Source: Acanthopleura granulata (taxonomy: Eukaryota; Mollusca; Polyplacophora; Chitonida; Chitonidae). From it: a DNA stretch of 64,000 bases. Of this stretch, positions 32,901 through 43,800 are shown in pieces. Each line of letters starts with the position of its first letter. Position 1 is the stretch's first letter. Below the pieces are notes generated by a model. The model made no database searches and was not told the origin of the DNA. It was given only the letters and a program-made list of their open reading frames with translations. The stretch spans positions 6,087,899 to 6,151,898 of the forward strand of contig JABBOT010000015.1 in the NCBI GenBank assembly GCA_016165875.1. The letters run 5' to 3'. Made by a program: the position numbers and the translations under genes.

Positions 32901-35900
32901 GTGGGAGCTGCTGGATATCGTACTCTAATACATAAACCGCTGCAGATCTGACTGATAAAACAGAAGGTACTCTATCTCTGCACGTAGACATGTCAAGCGC
33001 ACCTCTAACACAGAACTCTAAACTATAATAATGGCAGGCACAATGAACTAAAATGTTACTTATAAACAGTACTGTACTCCTGTAATGTTTGCTTGTGTTT
33101 GAAAAAGCTAATATGACATCAAATTTCTGCTTTAGGGTTAGAGAAAAGAAGGCGTGAAGTCAATGGTGAACCAGCTATCAATATGGCTCCGTGGCCCAGA
33201 AAACCTCGTGTAGTTTGCTACAAGTTTTGCGGCACAGCTTCTTAGCTTCAAGCGGAGCATGTTAACGAATTGGCAAATATGTACTCGCTGGACACGTAAA
33301 GCATTATGCTGCTTGGTCAGCGAAATAATGCGCAATGTTTAACATTCTAACCACAACCATGTTTTCATGCTTATCAGAGGCTTACCAATGACTTCTCTTT
33401 TTGACACACTTTTCGATACTTTTTGTCAACACCTTGTCCTCCATATGCAGATGGGCTTGATGCTTCGTTGTTGTTGAAATTACAGGGTGTCTCATACACA
33501 GTCACAGCTGGAGTGATAAATTTTGATCATCGAACTCCAGACCAAGTTACCAAAACCGTCACCGAGTTCATTAAGGTAGGAAGAAATTAGGCCGATGTGT
33601 GTGGCCTAGTACCCAAGTACGTGGCAAGCTTACTACTCAAGTACCTGACCAGCCTGGTGCTCAAACACCTGGCAAGCCAAATGCTCAAGTACCTGACCAG
33701 CATAGTTCTCAAGTACCTGGCAAGCCTAGAACTCAAGCCCCTGGTAAGCCTAGTGCTCAAGCACCTGGCAAGCCTAGTATCCAAGTTCCTGGCAAGTCTA
33801 GTACTCAAGTACCTGGCCACCCTAGTACTCAAATACTGGCAAGCCTAGTGCTCCAGTACCTGGCAAGCCTAGTACAGTACCAGGCACGCCTAGTAACCGT
33901 GTATTTGGTCAGCCTTGTGCTCAAGCACCCGGTAAAGAACTGATATACCTGGTCAATCTACAAAGTACAAGCCTACATTTGGTACCTTATTTTACATGGC
34001 CGGTGGTGCTGAAGAATTCATTACTTGCTAATATTTAATCCTTAACATGATTTGGAATGAAACCTTAGCTGAGATAAATTGATAATAGACCAAATGTCAC
34101 CGGTTAAGGCCGATCGTTTGTCAACTATCACTCTGTCGTCTACGTTCACGTCTTAATCTCCATGGTATAGCACTTCACACTAAATTTGTCAGTTTTCCCC
34201 TCAACTACGCACTCAGGGAGAAAATTTACTACAACCAATATGATTTTAGCATCCTGAATTTATGGGGTCAATGAACTGGAGAAATGACATTGCCGTGCTG
34301 AAGTTTGACGCCATTCAATTAGGTAAATACAGGCAGCCTATAAAGTTGGCCACCGAATACGATGACCCATTAAAACAGTGGTTTTGTTGGATTGCTGGAT
34401 ATGGAAAAACTTCCGGTAAGACCTTTGACATCATTTCATTATTTACGGTAAAGTTTTGCGAGGCCTCAGACTCGTGTTACCTGACCTTTCTTGAGACAGC
34501 CAAGAAACGTAACTGGCAAAGATTTAATTTTTTAAAAACTATTTTAGTAGAGCTTTAAATCTTTCTCAAGAACATTTCACGGGTAGAAACCCGGGTAGAT
34601 TCAGAGTGAGGGCCAGTCAGTTTGATTGGTGCACGCCGGGTAGATTCAGAGTGAGGGCCAGTCAGTTTGATTGGTGCACGCCGGGTAGATTCAGAGTGAG
34701 GGCCAGTCAGTTTGATTGGTGCACGCCGGGTAGATTCAGAGTGAGGGCCAGTCAGTTTGATTGGTGCACGCCGGGTAGATTCAGAGTGAGGGCCAGTCAG
34801 TTTGATTGGTGCACGCGGCAAAATGTACTGGCCTTCAAGGAAATAATTTGAAGTATCTCAAAACTGTCGCAGCTTCAACGAACACACCACATGTTTAGAA
34901 AGTACACATCATCTGAAAGGCAATTTCGTGCTGAATCCAAATGTGGTCTCCGTTATTTTTTATATCTTTTTTTTACAGTGATTAAAACGGACATAAAGAC
35001 TGAGCTGCTACGGTGGCCTTATGGACCATATTGAAGCCTAGTGACGTAACAGATTCTTTTTTGCCGCTAAACATACTGTAACTATTATGTTTCCACATTA
35101 AGTACACATACAAGTACTTACTACATATATATTCGCTTAGAACAGAGACATATAGCATTCACAGGATGTTTTGCAGCTAAAAAGAATCGAGGGCGTCACT
35201 GTGCTTCAATATGGTCCAAAAAGTCCACCTTAGCACCTCAGTCTTTATTTCCATTTTAATCATTTTAATCCACCTATTTTAATTCTAATGTCAAATAAAA
35301 GATGAAAACTCTATTTGAATTCAGCACGAAATTGTCTCTCAGATGAAGTGTACTTTTTAAAAGTGTGGTTTGTTCTTTTAAATTTTACTCTGTATGCTGT
35401 AATTTCTATTGAATGGATTGTAATGACTAAGTCTGCAAATTACGCGACTTTATTCCTGTAACTAACGTAAATTATTTGAAGACAGACTTTGATAATTTCT
35501 TTTTCTGAATATGTGTTTTTCATGACGTAAGAGCGAATTTGGATTTGTATTATTGATAAGGTGAGGCATCTCATATGCCGAGAAAACTAATGTTTTCTGA
35601 TGTAAAAGCGATGGATGACAGCGTCTGCATTCAGGATTTGCCGTGCATTACCGAAAATAACGTTTGTGTGCGATACAGCAGGAAAGGCGGTACGTCTATC
35701 TGCGAGGTGAGCCAAGTCTATGTATTATTTGGGTACTGGTACAGTGGCTACAATAGGTCTTATTTGGACATGATCCTCCGCACAAGTCTGGTAGACTGGC
35801 TACACTACGTCTTATTCAGACATGACCTTACCTGTATGTCTGGTACGCTGGCTACATTATGTCTTATTTGGCATGACCCTTCGTACCCGTCTGGTATACT

Positions 35901-36624
35901 GGCTACCCGACATCTTTTTTATCCATGACCCGTCTTACACGTCTGGTACACTGGCTACACTACGTGTTATTTGAGCATGACCCTCCGTACACGTCTGATG
36001 CACTGGCTATAATTTTGCATAACAATATTCTCTTCCATTTCTACAGCAGCGTACTGACCCAGAAGCCTCCCGTCAGCCCAGTCGCTGTCAGTCCAGCTCA
36101 TACTGGCTTGCTGTCCGGCCGTACGTGGGAAGGTCTGCCAGCAACTTGCTGATGGTCGTGGGTTTTCTCCGGGCTCTACCCGGTTTCCACCCTCCTTAAT
36201 GTGGCCGCGGTGGTATAAGTGAAATATTCTTCAGTACCACGTAAAACACCACTCAAATAAGAAAATAAGTAAATCTCTTCCGTTGCCGTTTTATAAAGGC
36301 TTAAAATTTTCAATATTACGAAAACAGTCTGTAAATATTAGCCTCTTTTGTGTGTTTGGCAACAACTGCCAAAAAAGTATTGGTATTTTAGAAAACTGTC
36401 AATAAACAACAATGAAGACAGGCTTACACAGGTAAACTCTCTATAATCACAAACATAACAAATCATTGCAGGGTGATTCTGGTGGCCCTTTACAATGCAA
36501 GATATTTTCGGGGATGGTTCTGGCTGGAATTGCTTCTTGGACGGACGGAAGTTGTTCTACAGAAATACCGAGTGTTTACACAAAGGTCTCGAAATATCTA
36601 GAATGGATTAATCAAAACATGTAA
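26994..36624 (+). CDS. secreted chymotrypsin-like serine protease (S1 family), six exons
   Basis: Exons 26994-27039, 31829-32022, 33486-33575, 34250-34415, 35561-35706 and 36472-36624 join in frame, with GT donors and AG acceptors, to 264 codons plus TAA. Residues 1-16 are a hydrophobic signal peptide (MVFALLLCSLLAIAA). The mature chain starts at IVNG (36-39). The catalytic triad is His76 (TAAHC), Asp123 (NDIAVL) and Ser217 (GDSGGP). Cysteines of the usual S1 disulfides are present, plus one extra Cys in LPC. The position equivalent to chymotrypsin 189 is Ser (SICEGDSGG), with Thr at 216 and Ser at 226, which suggests a chymotrypsin- or elastase-like narrowed pocket rather than trypsin specificity. 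The residue before IVNG is Asp, not Arg/Lys, which is unusual for zymogen activation. A polyadenylation signal follows 45 bp after the stop. The exons look intact. A digestive or secreted role is inferred from the family. Confidence 0.9.
27185..27460. repeat. 55-bp tandem array at the start of protease intron 1
   Basis: About five units with ctgcctcttg, gtgcctgacatccc and ctgacacaaac. Unit starts near 27241, 27292, 27347 and 27402 give periods of 51, 55 and 55. Confidence 0.8.
27496..27652 (+). mobile_element. SINE copy with internal deletion, intron 1 of the protease
   Basis: Good tRNA head (CCGTAGCTCAGTTAGTTAGC, GAGTTCAAATCC) to ggctgtacgtggga, then an abrupt jump to the tail (ataacaccaatgaaactaaa). 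The body is deleted. Confidence 0.7.
27880..28335. repeat. 25-bp satellite, first block
   Basis: About eighteen degenerate units built on gatgacatagtgtatgacag plus tctct. It continues at 29218 after an 880-bp interruption. Confidence 0.85.
28336..29217. other. ~880-bp segment interrupting the 25-bp satellite
   Basis: Unique sequence, probably an insertion, between two blocks of one satellite. A 118-codon minus frame (28461-28817) contains a hydrophobic end (ICVIICILLFTIFSCTICLF), but nothing is recognisable. No clear terminal repeats or target-site duplication were found by eye. Confidence 0.45.
29218..31745. repeat. 25-bp satellite, main block (about 100 units)
   Basis: Same unit as 27880-28335. 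On the minus strand the unit has no stop in any frame, so three units are read as a 25-residue periodic peptide (MSSETVIH, YVLRDCHT, LCPQRLSYT). Open frames of up to 321 codons arise, but they start and stop at random indels. It fills most of protease intron 1. Not a gene. Confidence 0.9.
32145..32385 (-). mobile_element. SINE copy in intron 2 of the serine protease
   Basis: The tail, tggtgttttacgccgtactc, body and part of the head are present; the A-box end is degraded. It is inserted antisense to the protease gene. Confidence 0.75.
33600..33935. repeat. 24-bp tandem array in protease intron 3
   Basis: About fourteen units of ctcaagtacctggcaagcct plus agta, open in two + frames and one - frame because 24 is a multiple of 3. 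It begins about 25 bp after exon 3. Confidence 0.85.
34591..34815. repeat. 45-bp tandem array, five essentially identical units, protease intron 4
   Basis: Each unit contains gtagattcagagtgagggcc and gtcagtttgattggtgcacg. Exactly 5 x 45 bp. Near-zero divergence implies very recent expansion. Both strands are open, 15 residues per unit. Confidence 0.9.
35725..36015. repeat. ~60-bp tandem array in protease intron 5
   Basis: Five degenerate units with ggtacactggctacactacg, tcttatttg and catgaccctccgtacacgtc. It starts within 20 bp of the exon 5 donor. Confidence 0.8.
36048..36275 (+). mobile_element. SINE copy in intron 5 of the serine protease, head-truncated
   Basis: It starts within the head (tgacccagaagcctcccg) and ends gtaaaacaccactcaaataa with an A/T-rich tail. 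It lies directly after the ~60-bp tandem array. Confidence 0.7.
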
Positions 36625-36668
36625 CTTCTGATGGAATCATCAGTGTCTCATGTATTCATCTATGACTG

Positions 36669-36674
36669 AATAAA
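36669..36674 (+). terminator. polyadenylation signal of the serine protease gene
   Basis: AATAAA lies 45 bp after the TAA stop of the six-exon protease, the expected place for the 3' end signal of a short 3' UTR. Confidence 0.7.
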
Positions 36675-37209
36675 GAGAACACGGCAAGAAATACAATCTT
36701 TGGTGTGTGGGTTATTTTAAGTGTGTTAATGCAACATACAGCAACAACATATTGCTACTCACCTCGTTCTGTCGAACTGGCTCTTTGTTCACGCGCTGTA
36801 TGTTTGCATAGTAGTGTGTTGGCTGTGTGTTTTGCCAGTTACGGTTAGCCAATCAGACACAACAAACAAGGTCATTAAGCAGATACCACATGTTCTTTTC
36901 TCCCCCTCCCCCCATTTGATTCACACAGCGCTAATATTGGGTCCAAACAATAATATAACGATATTTTTGCTATTTTCCCTCTTCGCTGCTAAAATTGTTA
37001 ATTAGGTCTAATTAGCAATATAATAGCGTTGTTGTTGAAATCAAGGTGGGTTTTCTAACCTAAGCAGGTCAGTGGTATGCGTGATGCCATGTTGATACAA
37101 GGAACATGTACGCAAGTGTTTGATGGACATTACGTTGAATGTGTGACATAACTGTAACATACAGGAGCTGAGTATAGGGCAAGGGAGATGCAAGACAGGA
37201 TAGTCCTTC

Positions 37210-37765
37210 ATTTCCAAGAAAGACAATATATCAGCTAATTGGCGTCGTTGTCCTGGCGATATATAGAAGCTAAGTATCGAAGATTCAACTACCCTTCGTT
37301 ACCTAATGAACATAATACATCAGTTAATTAGCGTCGCTACCATAGCGATATTTAAAACCTAATTATCAAGGACACGCTTCAGTTTCATTCCCTAAGATGC
37401 ATAATATATTCGCTGATTAGGGTCGCTGTCGTAGCGCACTATATAAGCTAACTGTCAAAGACACACCCACCTCTCACTCTCCACAGAGCACAATATATTC
37501 ACAAATTAGCGTCGCTATCATAGCGCTGCATAAAGGTAATTATCACAGACATGATCACCCTTCACTCTCTACAGAACACAATACATTCACAAATTAGCCT
37601 CACCATCATAGCGCCACATAAAGGTAGCTATCAAAGACATGATCACCCCTCACTCTTTAAAGAGCACAATACATTCACAAATTGGCGTCCCTATCCTAGC
37701 ATTACTTAAAGCTAGCTTTCAAAGACATGATCACCCCTCACTCTCAACAGAACACAATGTAACAA
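37210..37765. repeat. ~88-bp tandem array downstream of the protease
   Basis: About six units with attagcgtcgct, catagcg and aaagacatgatcacccctca, spaced 86-91 bp. A diverged extra unit lies at 38145-38260. The 149-codon frame at 37639-38088 partly overlaps it and is not supported as a gene. Confidence 0.75.
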
Positions 37766-38385
37766 CACGGTTCTTGCACGCCGCAAAACCACAAAATGCA
37801 TGTGTTTACTTTAATCAGTTTTTCTTTAAGGGTGAACAAGTGATGAACAGAGCACAAAGGTTGCGACTGGTGTCAACATCAACCTGTTTCATATATACGG
37901 ATAGTAGACACAGGTTCTCCAAATGCAGAAAACAACGGCTGGCAGCAGGGACAAGCAAACAAGTAGGGCCTACTGATCTTGTGTCGCGGGACCTCACACA
38001 ACAGCATCGGCAAGACAACATTAACTTTCCAAGAAAAAAGGTTAGCCAAAAGCTCCCAAGAGGGTTTCTCTGCAGTTGTATAATTTGACACAGCAGCGTC
38101 CTCACAGTGCATCATAATTCAGAGGTTGCTATCAAATTATCCATTACAGCGATGTGTGTACTAATTAGATTGGCTATGCTAGCACTATATAGAAGCTTAC
38201 TACCAAAGGCACGACTCACACTCCCTAAAGTGCACAATATATTGCGAAATGTCAAAGAAAATGGCCTCCTCTCACAGTATACACTTTAGTGCGACCATTG
38301 TTTATTTATGAAGGTTTATGACCTGTGGTGAACCGCTTGTTTCATTGCAATATTTGCTTACCGATAACAATACCACTTATTACCC

Positions 38386-38490
38386 TAGGCTTTGCCCGGT
38401 TTCCTCCCACCATAATGCTGGCCGCCGTCGTAGAAGTGAAATATAATGAGTACGGCGTTTAACACCAATCAAATAAATCAATAATACCAT
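38386..38490 (+). mobile_element. SINE 3' fragment
   Basis: Only the last ~100 bp of the SINE (gcccggtttcctcccaccat to aacaccaatcaaataaat). Confidence 0.65.
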
Positions 38491-41170
38491 TTATTGTAAA
38501 CAGTAATTAACTTGAAAACCAATATAGTCTAATGTAGAATCCAGCATCTGCATAGCATACATGTGAATGAATGTAAATTGTTTATAAAATGAGGTTACCA
38601 GAAAACAGTTTCCACTTCATGCATCTGTTGAAGGGTAGCTTCGCTTTCTGTTGAGCTGTATACAGTACACGCCATTTCAGGGTTGATATTTCAGCAGAAG
38701 TCACTGTATCTCTGTATTATAATAAAAAAAAAATTCAAGTTGAAAGTTGACCATGCACGCATGTCACTAATTTACTGCCCTTTACTTGTTAATATTTAAC
38801 CGTAGAACACACTTTTATGACTGTACATTTCTTCTAGTGAAAGAAAATCAAAATGATCGAAAAAGGAAAGTCATTTTCAAGAAGAAAAAACATGAACACG
38901 ATGCGAAGATAGGGCGTGAAAATTTATTTACAGATGTAGTTTTTAATACTTTTTTTTTTCGTTTTCTCTTTCAGGAGAAATGGGTATTTGAAAATATTCT
39001 TTAGTCTTTGTATAATAATGCTCTAAATAGGGACGTGATGTATGTCTAATAAATGTTATTGAATGTAAATTAGCTGTTTATATTCAAACATATGCATTTA
39101 ATCTGAATTATGCTCATATTTATGAATATATTAAAAATATAAATATGATCAAAATCCAGGTTGAACACATTTATTAGATGAAAAGACCAAATTCTGGTGC
39201 TAATGTATTTACAAAACATGAGTAACATCGTCTTTTAAGACATTATTAACCAAAGACAATATATACCAAGAGGTGGTCCTAAATAACCACCATACAAAAT
39301 TGTTTTCAAACACTCATTTCTCTTGCAAGAGAAAATCAAATTATATATTAAAGACTATATATGCGAATAAATTTCCACGCTCTTTCATGTGATATTGGCA
39401 TCGTTTTCATGTTTTCTTCTCCGTTAATGTCATCGACATTATCTCAGTTTCTTCAGGTTAAGGCTTCTGTCATAGGACTAGAGTTAAGTACTATCACACT
39501 CCAGCCTTCCCAGCTATTCCTCATCTCACTTGGTGCTGAGCACAGGGTTGCTATAGGGTAGCTTACATACAACGTTACAGACTGTGGCTGTTTTGTGGAA
39601 ATTGTATGTTTGACATTCATGTTCCGACATATTACTTGACCCAGTAATCGTTTTCATGGGAAGCTTTTTTTCATCTAAGATTTACTTTTTACATGATTTC
39701 TATGATCAGTTCAAAGATGATTGATGAAGTTTTGTGGATGGCAATACATATGCATGTTTCTTTTCGTCCCAACCGTGATGCCCACTAGCAACGTTTGTTT
39801 TCGAAACACGTTATTGATGGCAAATATTCAAATTCACTTAAAAAAGAACTTGGATGAGGAATAATAGGTCGACCAGTTTTTTTACATGCACATGTACATA
39901 TACATAAAGATTACAGTGTACAGGCAATGTAAACTATCATACAAAAGAGCGTGTTTGACCAAGAAAAATGATAGGTCTATTCTGCATGAAAGATGAAAGC
40001 CCCGAATGCGAACCGAGGGTACTGACGCGAATCTCTGTCCTACAAACACATGTAGTTATAAATTGTAATTCACCAAAGGAGAAATGGCTACCACTTCATT
40101 TCTGAGGGGCAATTGATGCAATAACAGTCTCTTACGTAATTTTCAGCGGAATTCATGCTAGGGTTATCTGGAAGTCGGATGATGACATCTCGTCCAGCGC
40201 GAGGGACGACACGAGGACGCCACCAATCGCTCTCGATTTGCACCCTTCCCGTGTCGCGGGTCGAGACCCGCGAGGCGCGGAACGAGATATCATCATCCGA
40301 CTTCCATAAGGGTCATGCTCCATGCACATATCTGCAGTCTAATTTGTGGAAGTCTAAGTACAAGAAATTGCTTTGGTGAGAGATTCAAAGCTCTTGCAAG
40401 GCAGCTGATGGAAGCCAGCTGAATAATTTAAAAATGAACCACAAATTAGTGTCTTAAAAGACTTGTAATTGTATCAGCTCATTAGAAACATGTTTGTGTT
40501 ACATGTAACTAAAATTAACAACTAAAATGTCAGCTGCACGTAAATACTGAACAGCTCCCCACCCTCTTGCGGTGAACAGTTTCCTGTCAGTTTTCCCGAA
40601 GGGCAATATGTAGAAATTTGTTTCAGGAAGGCAATATACGAAGGTGTAAACAAAATTCCTGTGGATCTGTGGAGTCATTCTATTGTATTTTCATTAGTAA
40701 CGATAGGATCATACTTAATATATGAATGAGCAATCCTCATCTAGTTTGATTGATCCTCAACATAAATGTTGAAGTTTATGTTATTACTCTGGTAGGAGAA
40801 ACAGTGCTCACAGGGGATGCTGACGGCAACGTAATGACCGAAAAGTAAACCCACAAATGTCTTATTTTTACACAGTTGCAACATCGACTTGTTTATTGTA
40901 GCAAAAATATTGCTTACGGAAAAAACAATTCACAAATTCACAAATGGTTAGGTAAGAAACAGCTGATCAAGGTAGACCCTTAACTGTCTCAAACTGCTCT
41001 GTCTGACAAAAAAAGAGAAGAATACCATTATTTCATATGAATATAAACGGGATTGGTTCAGATTGAAAACTGTGAAATACCATGCCCACAGTTCATCAAA
41101 GCAGTCTCCAATGCTCCGTTTAACATCTTAATTACACAACTATAACACACTTCTCCCCAGTTGTAACATT
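38490..41170. other. AT-rich gene-free stretch
   Basis: Only the GC-rich inverted repeat at 40169-40306 stands out. Further LicD-like exons were looked for on - and not found. Confidence 0.4.
40169..40306. repeat. GC-rich inverted repeat
   Basis: Arms of about 32 bp (tggaagtcggatgatgacat and its near-complement atatcatcatccgacttcca) surround a GC-rich core that has its own inner hairpin, cgcgggtc-ga-gacccgcg (about 40255-40272). It stands out sharply in an AT-rich region with no gene. Confidence 0.7.
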
Positions 41171-41171
41171 T

Positions 41172-41425
41172 TGTTTATTTATTTATTTATTTGATTGGCG
41201 TTTTACGCCATACCCAAGAATATTTCACTTATACCACGGCGGCCAGCATTATGGTGAGAGGAAACCGAGCAGAGCCCGAGAGAAACCCACGACCATCCGC
41301 GGGTTGCTGGCGAACTTTCCTCCGCACAGCCGGAGAAGACGCCAGCATGAGCTGGAGTTGAACTCACATAGACTGCATTTGTGACAGGCACCAAGGTCAT
41401 TACGCTGCGCATATCATGTATAAAA
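41172..41425 (-). mobile_element. SINE copy downstream of the LicD-like exons
   Basis: (TTTA)n, gattggcgttttacgccata, body, and a degraded tRNA head ending near 41425. It lies just 3' of LicD-like exon B. Confidence 0.75.
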
Positions 41426-42011
41426 CTGATCAGTAATTGCAATCGATCTGAGGATATACTAACACATTTTACTCTATCCGTTTCTCAAATGGATGTCTAA
41501 ATTATCAAAAAAAATTGTGCGTTGATAAAATCCAAGCATGTAGTTTTCCTGCTCAACCGACGATCTCGGGTCTGGCAGAAAACCTTTGACCTTCGGAAAC
41601 TACACAGAAAAATATAACTGATTCTCTAACCTGCAATGTTGTAGCGTAGGGACATGTGTTCTTGTTTATCCCACCTGTGACCCATTCTGCACATGCGTAC
41701 TGATGTACGGCATGAAACCGCTATGTGCCTTAATCCAGTTAACAAACGTCGGCAGACTTACTTCTGGTGACGTTCGCCGAGATACCCCTTTCCTTGCAAA
41801 TTTTTTCCAGATCTTCTTGGACGGGTTTCCAGTCGTGACAGAAGCTCAGGTCTGTGTATACGTCCCACGGCAGTAGATCCCCAGTCTCCACACCGCTCAG
41901 GAGTACGCCCGAGTCCATGAAGAAGGAAATATTCTGGAACAAAAGTGATAATGAGGACATTACAGCAATGTGCAAAGATACCAAGACTTTTGCCGCGCAA
42001 CACTATACGTA

Positions 42012-42190
42012 TATTTATTTAGTTAGTTTTTTGATTGGTGTTTTACGCCATACTCAAGAATGTTTCACCTATACGATGGCGGCCAGCATTATGGTCGGAG
42101 GAAACCGGGCAGAGCCCGGTGAAAACCTACTATCATTCGCAGTTTGCTGGCAGACCTTCCCACGTAGAGAGGATGCCACATAAGCTGTAC
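42012..42190 (-). mobile_element. SINE copy abutting a fold-back element
   Basis: Tail, ttgattggtgttttacgcca, and body are present. It breaks off at about 42190, exactly where the fold-back element at 42195 starts. Confidence 0.7.
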
Positions 42191-42194
42191 TAGC

Positions 42195-42726
42195 CAAGTA
42201 ATCACACGGCCTTTCCACTACGTTACAACGCCATGGGAAGGTCCCATTGAGCACTAATGACGCAAACTCGGCCACTTACCGGCCGATTTTCACCCTGCCA
42301 GCTCGGATCTGCTTCTGTGTTGTAGTTTTCTCATTAGGTTGGGTGCTTTTCATTGGCTGTAATTTCCGACCTCTAACGCCCATTGTCAAGTAAAATAAAC
42401 TCGAGTTAACTCCACCTAGACCTCGGTACCGCACGAAGGCGCCAAGCAATTTGGGTACAACCCTATCCCCTTCAGCAAAAGTTTATCCTAGGTACCGAGG
42501 TCTAGGTGAAGTTAGCGAGGTTTATTACGACTTAACAGTGGGCATTAGGTGTCGGAACTTGTAGCGAATGAAAAACATTCAGCCTAATGAGAAAATTGCA
42601 GAACAGAAGCAGAGCCGAATTTTTGATGGGATGACTGGACCGTGGATGGCCGAGTTTCCGTCATTTATATTCAAAGGGACCTTCCTATGGTGTTGTAGCG
42701 TAGCGGAAAGGCCACTTGATTACTTA
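42195..42726. mobile_element. fold-back (long inverted repeat) element, copy B
   Basis: About 200-bp arms: 42195-42430 and 42490-42726 are reverse complements (left aatgacgcaaactcggccac, right gtggatggccgagtttccgt). The inner ends carry a strong pair, cacctagacctcggtacc and ggtaccgaggtctaggtg. It is shorter and more symmetrical than copy A. The centre (about 42435-42485) is unique. Confidence 0.8.
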
Positions 42727-42829
42727 GCTTAGGCTGGACTTGAGCAGTCGCATTGGTGGGAGGTTCCTAGCTCATTATAGGCTGTCTTTACGCTCTGACC
42801 AACTGAGCGCTATACGTATAGTGAACGAT

Positions 42830-43320
42830 ACTGCACGATTACTGTACAACACAGTACACTACACGCTTATTGCATTGTGCGGTACATTTTTTATATAGTT
42901 CTTTTGCACGGTATTGTATCGTTATTCCATCGTGCCGTACGGTACAGTTATAAGGTGACAATGTACTATTACTGCACTATGCTGTACGGTCACGACACTG
43001 TGCTATACGGTTAGCACATCGTGCTGTACGGATATTAAAGTGTGCTGTACGCTTATTTTATTATGCTGCACGGTTATTGCATGATGCTGAACAGTTATTC
43101 CATTGTGCCGCATCCGGAGGTTGCTGGCATGTCTTCCCACGTGTTCCCACGTACAACTCGAGAGGAAGCTGCCCGGAGCTTGACTTGAGCTCGAGGAGGC
43201 CGCACTGATGAGAGACCCCTCAGACCCTTCGCTGGGATAGCACACCAATACTATCCTGTACATTTTCATTGCACTGTGTTGAACTGTTATGTCGTGGTAC
43301 TGTACGTTTATTGCAATACT
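42830..43320 (+). repeat. ~21-bp minisatellite (copy 2 of the duplicated block)
   Basis: Irregular units such as cactatgctgtacggtcacg and gtgctgtacgcttatt. A reversed SINE shard (43105-43250: ggaggttgctggcatgtctt) splits it, as a similar shard follows copy 1 at 12735-12815. Confidence 0.75.
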
Positions 43321-43635
43321 TTAATTGCTGTACAAATTTCCAAACCAAAGTTCCAGCATAGAACTACATGTAGTAAAGTTTCTAAGGTCTGAAATTAGGA
43401 CGGATTCATGCAGTGAAAAGTTTTCAATGAAAGACTACACGAATGTGTTATATCGGCATTCAAACCGAGGTTGAATCTCGTTCGAAAGCTACCGTTAATC
43501 AAAATATGTATCTCAGCTGCGGTTCGATTGGAATTATTCGTATATCCAACATGGTGATCTCGTTCACAAACCCCCTATCCTCGGATTAAGCGGAATTTGA
43601 CACTCCAAGGCCGCTTGAAAAAAAATTAAACTATA

Positions 43636-43800
43636 GATAAATTTATTTATTTATTTGAAGAAACCCACGACTACCCACAGGATGCTGGAGGACTTTCCCA
43701 CGAGCGGCAAAAGAGGAAGCCAGAATGAGCTGCACTTGACCGCATTGGTGAGAGGCTCCAGAGTCAGGCTTGCAACAGCCAGGGAGACCCCCTGACCCCT
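43636..43800 (-). mobile_element. SINE copy with a deleted 3' body
   Basis: The (TTTA)n tail runs straight into agaaacccacgactacccac; the ~75 bp between them is missing. The head side is degraded. It lies just downstream of LicD-like exon A on the opposite side from exon B. Confidence 0.6.

Noticed and set aside
33599..33943. 114-codon QVPGKPST-type repeat protein (and its antisense counterpart)
   Set aside because: A 24-bp tandem repeat inside an intron keeps several frames open; no start context or homology.
34262..34558. 98-codon frame beginning MGSMNWRND
   Set aside because: Only 34250-34415 is real coding (protease exon 4); the rest reads into the intron past the GTAAGA donor.
34555..34851. 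Paired sense/antisense 81-88 codon frames
   Set aside because: Product of the 45-bp array in intron 4.
37639..38088. 149-codon + frame
   Set aside because: It starts in the 88-bp tandem array, has no recognisable domain, and has no splice partners.
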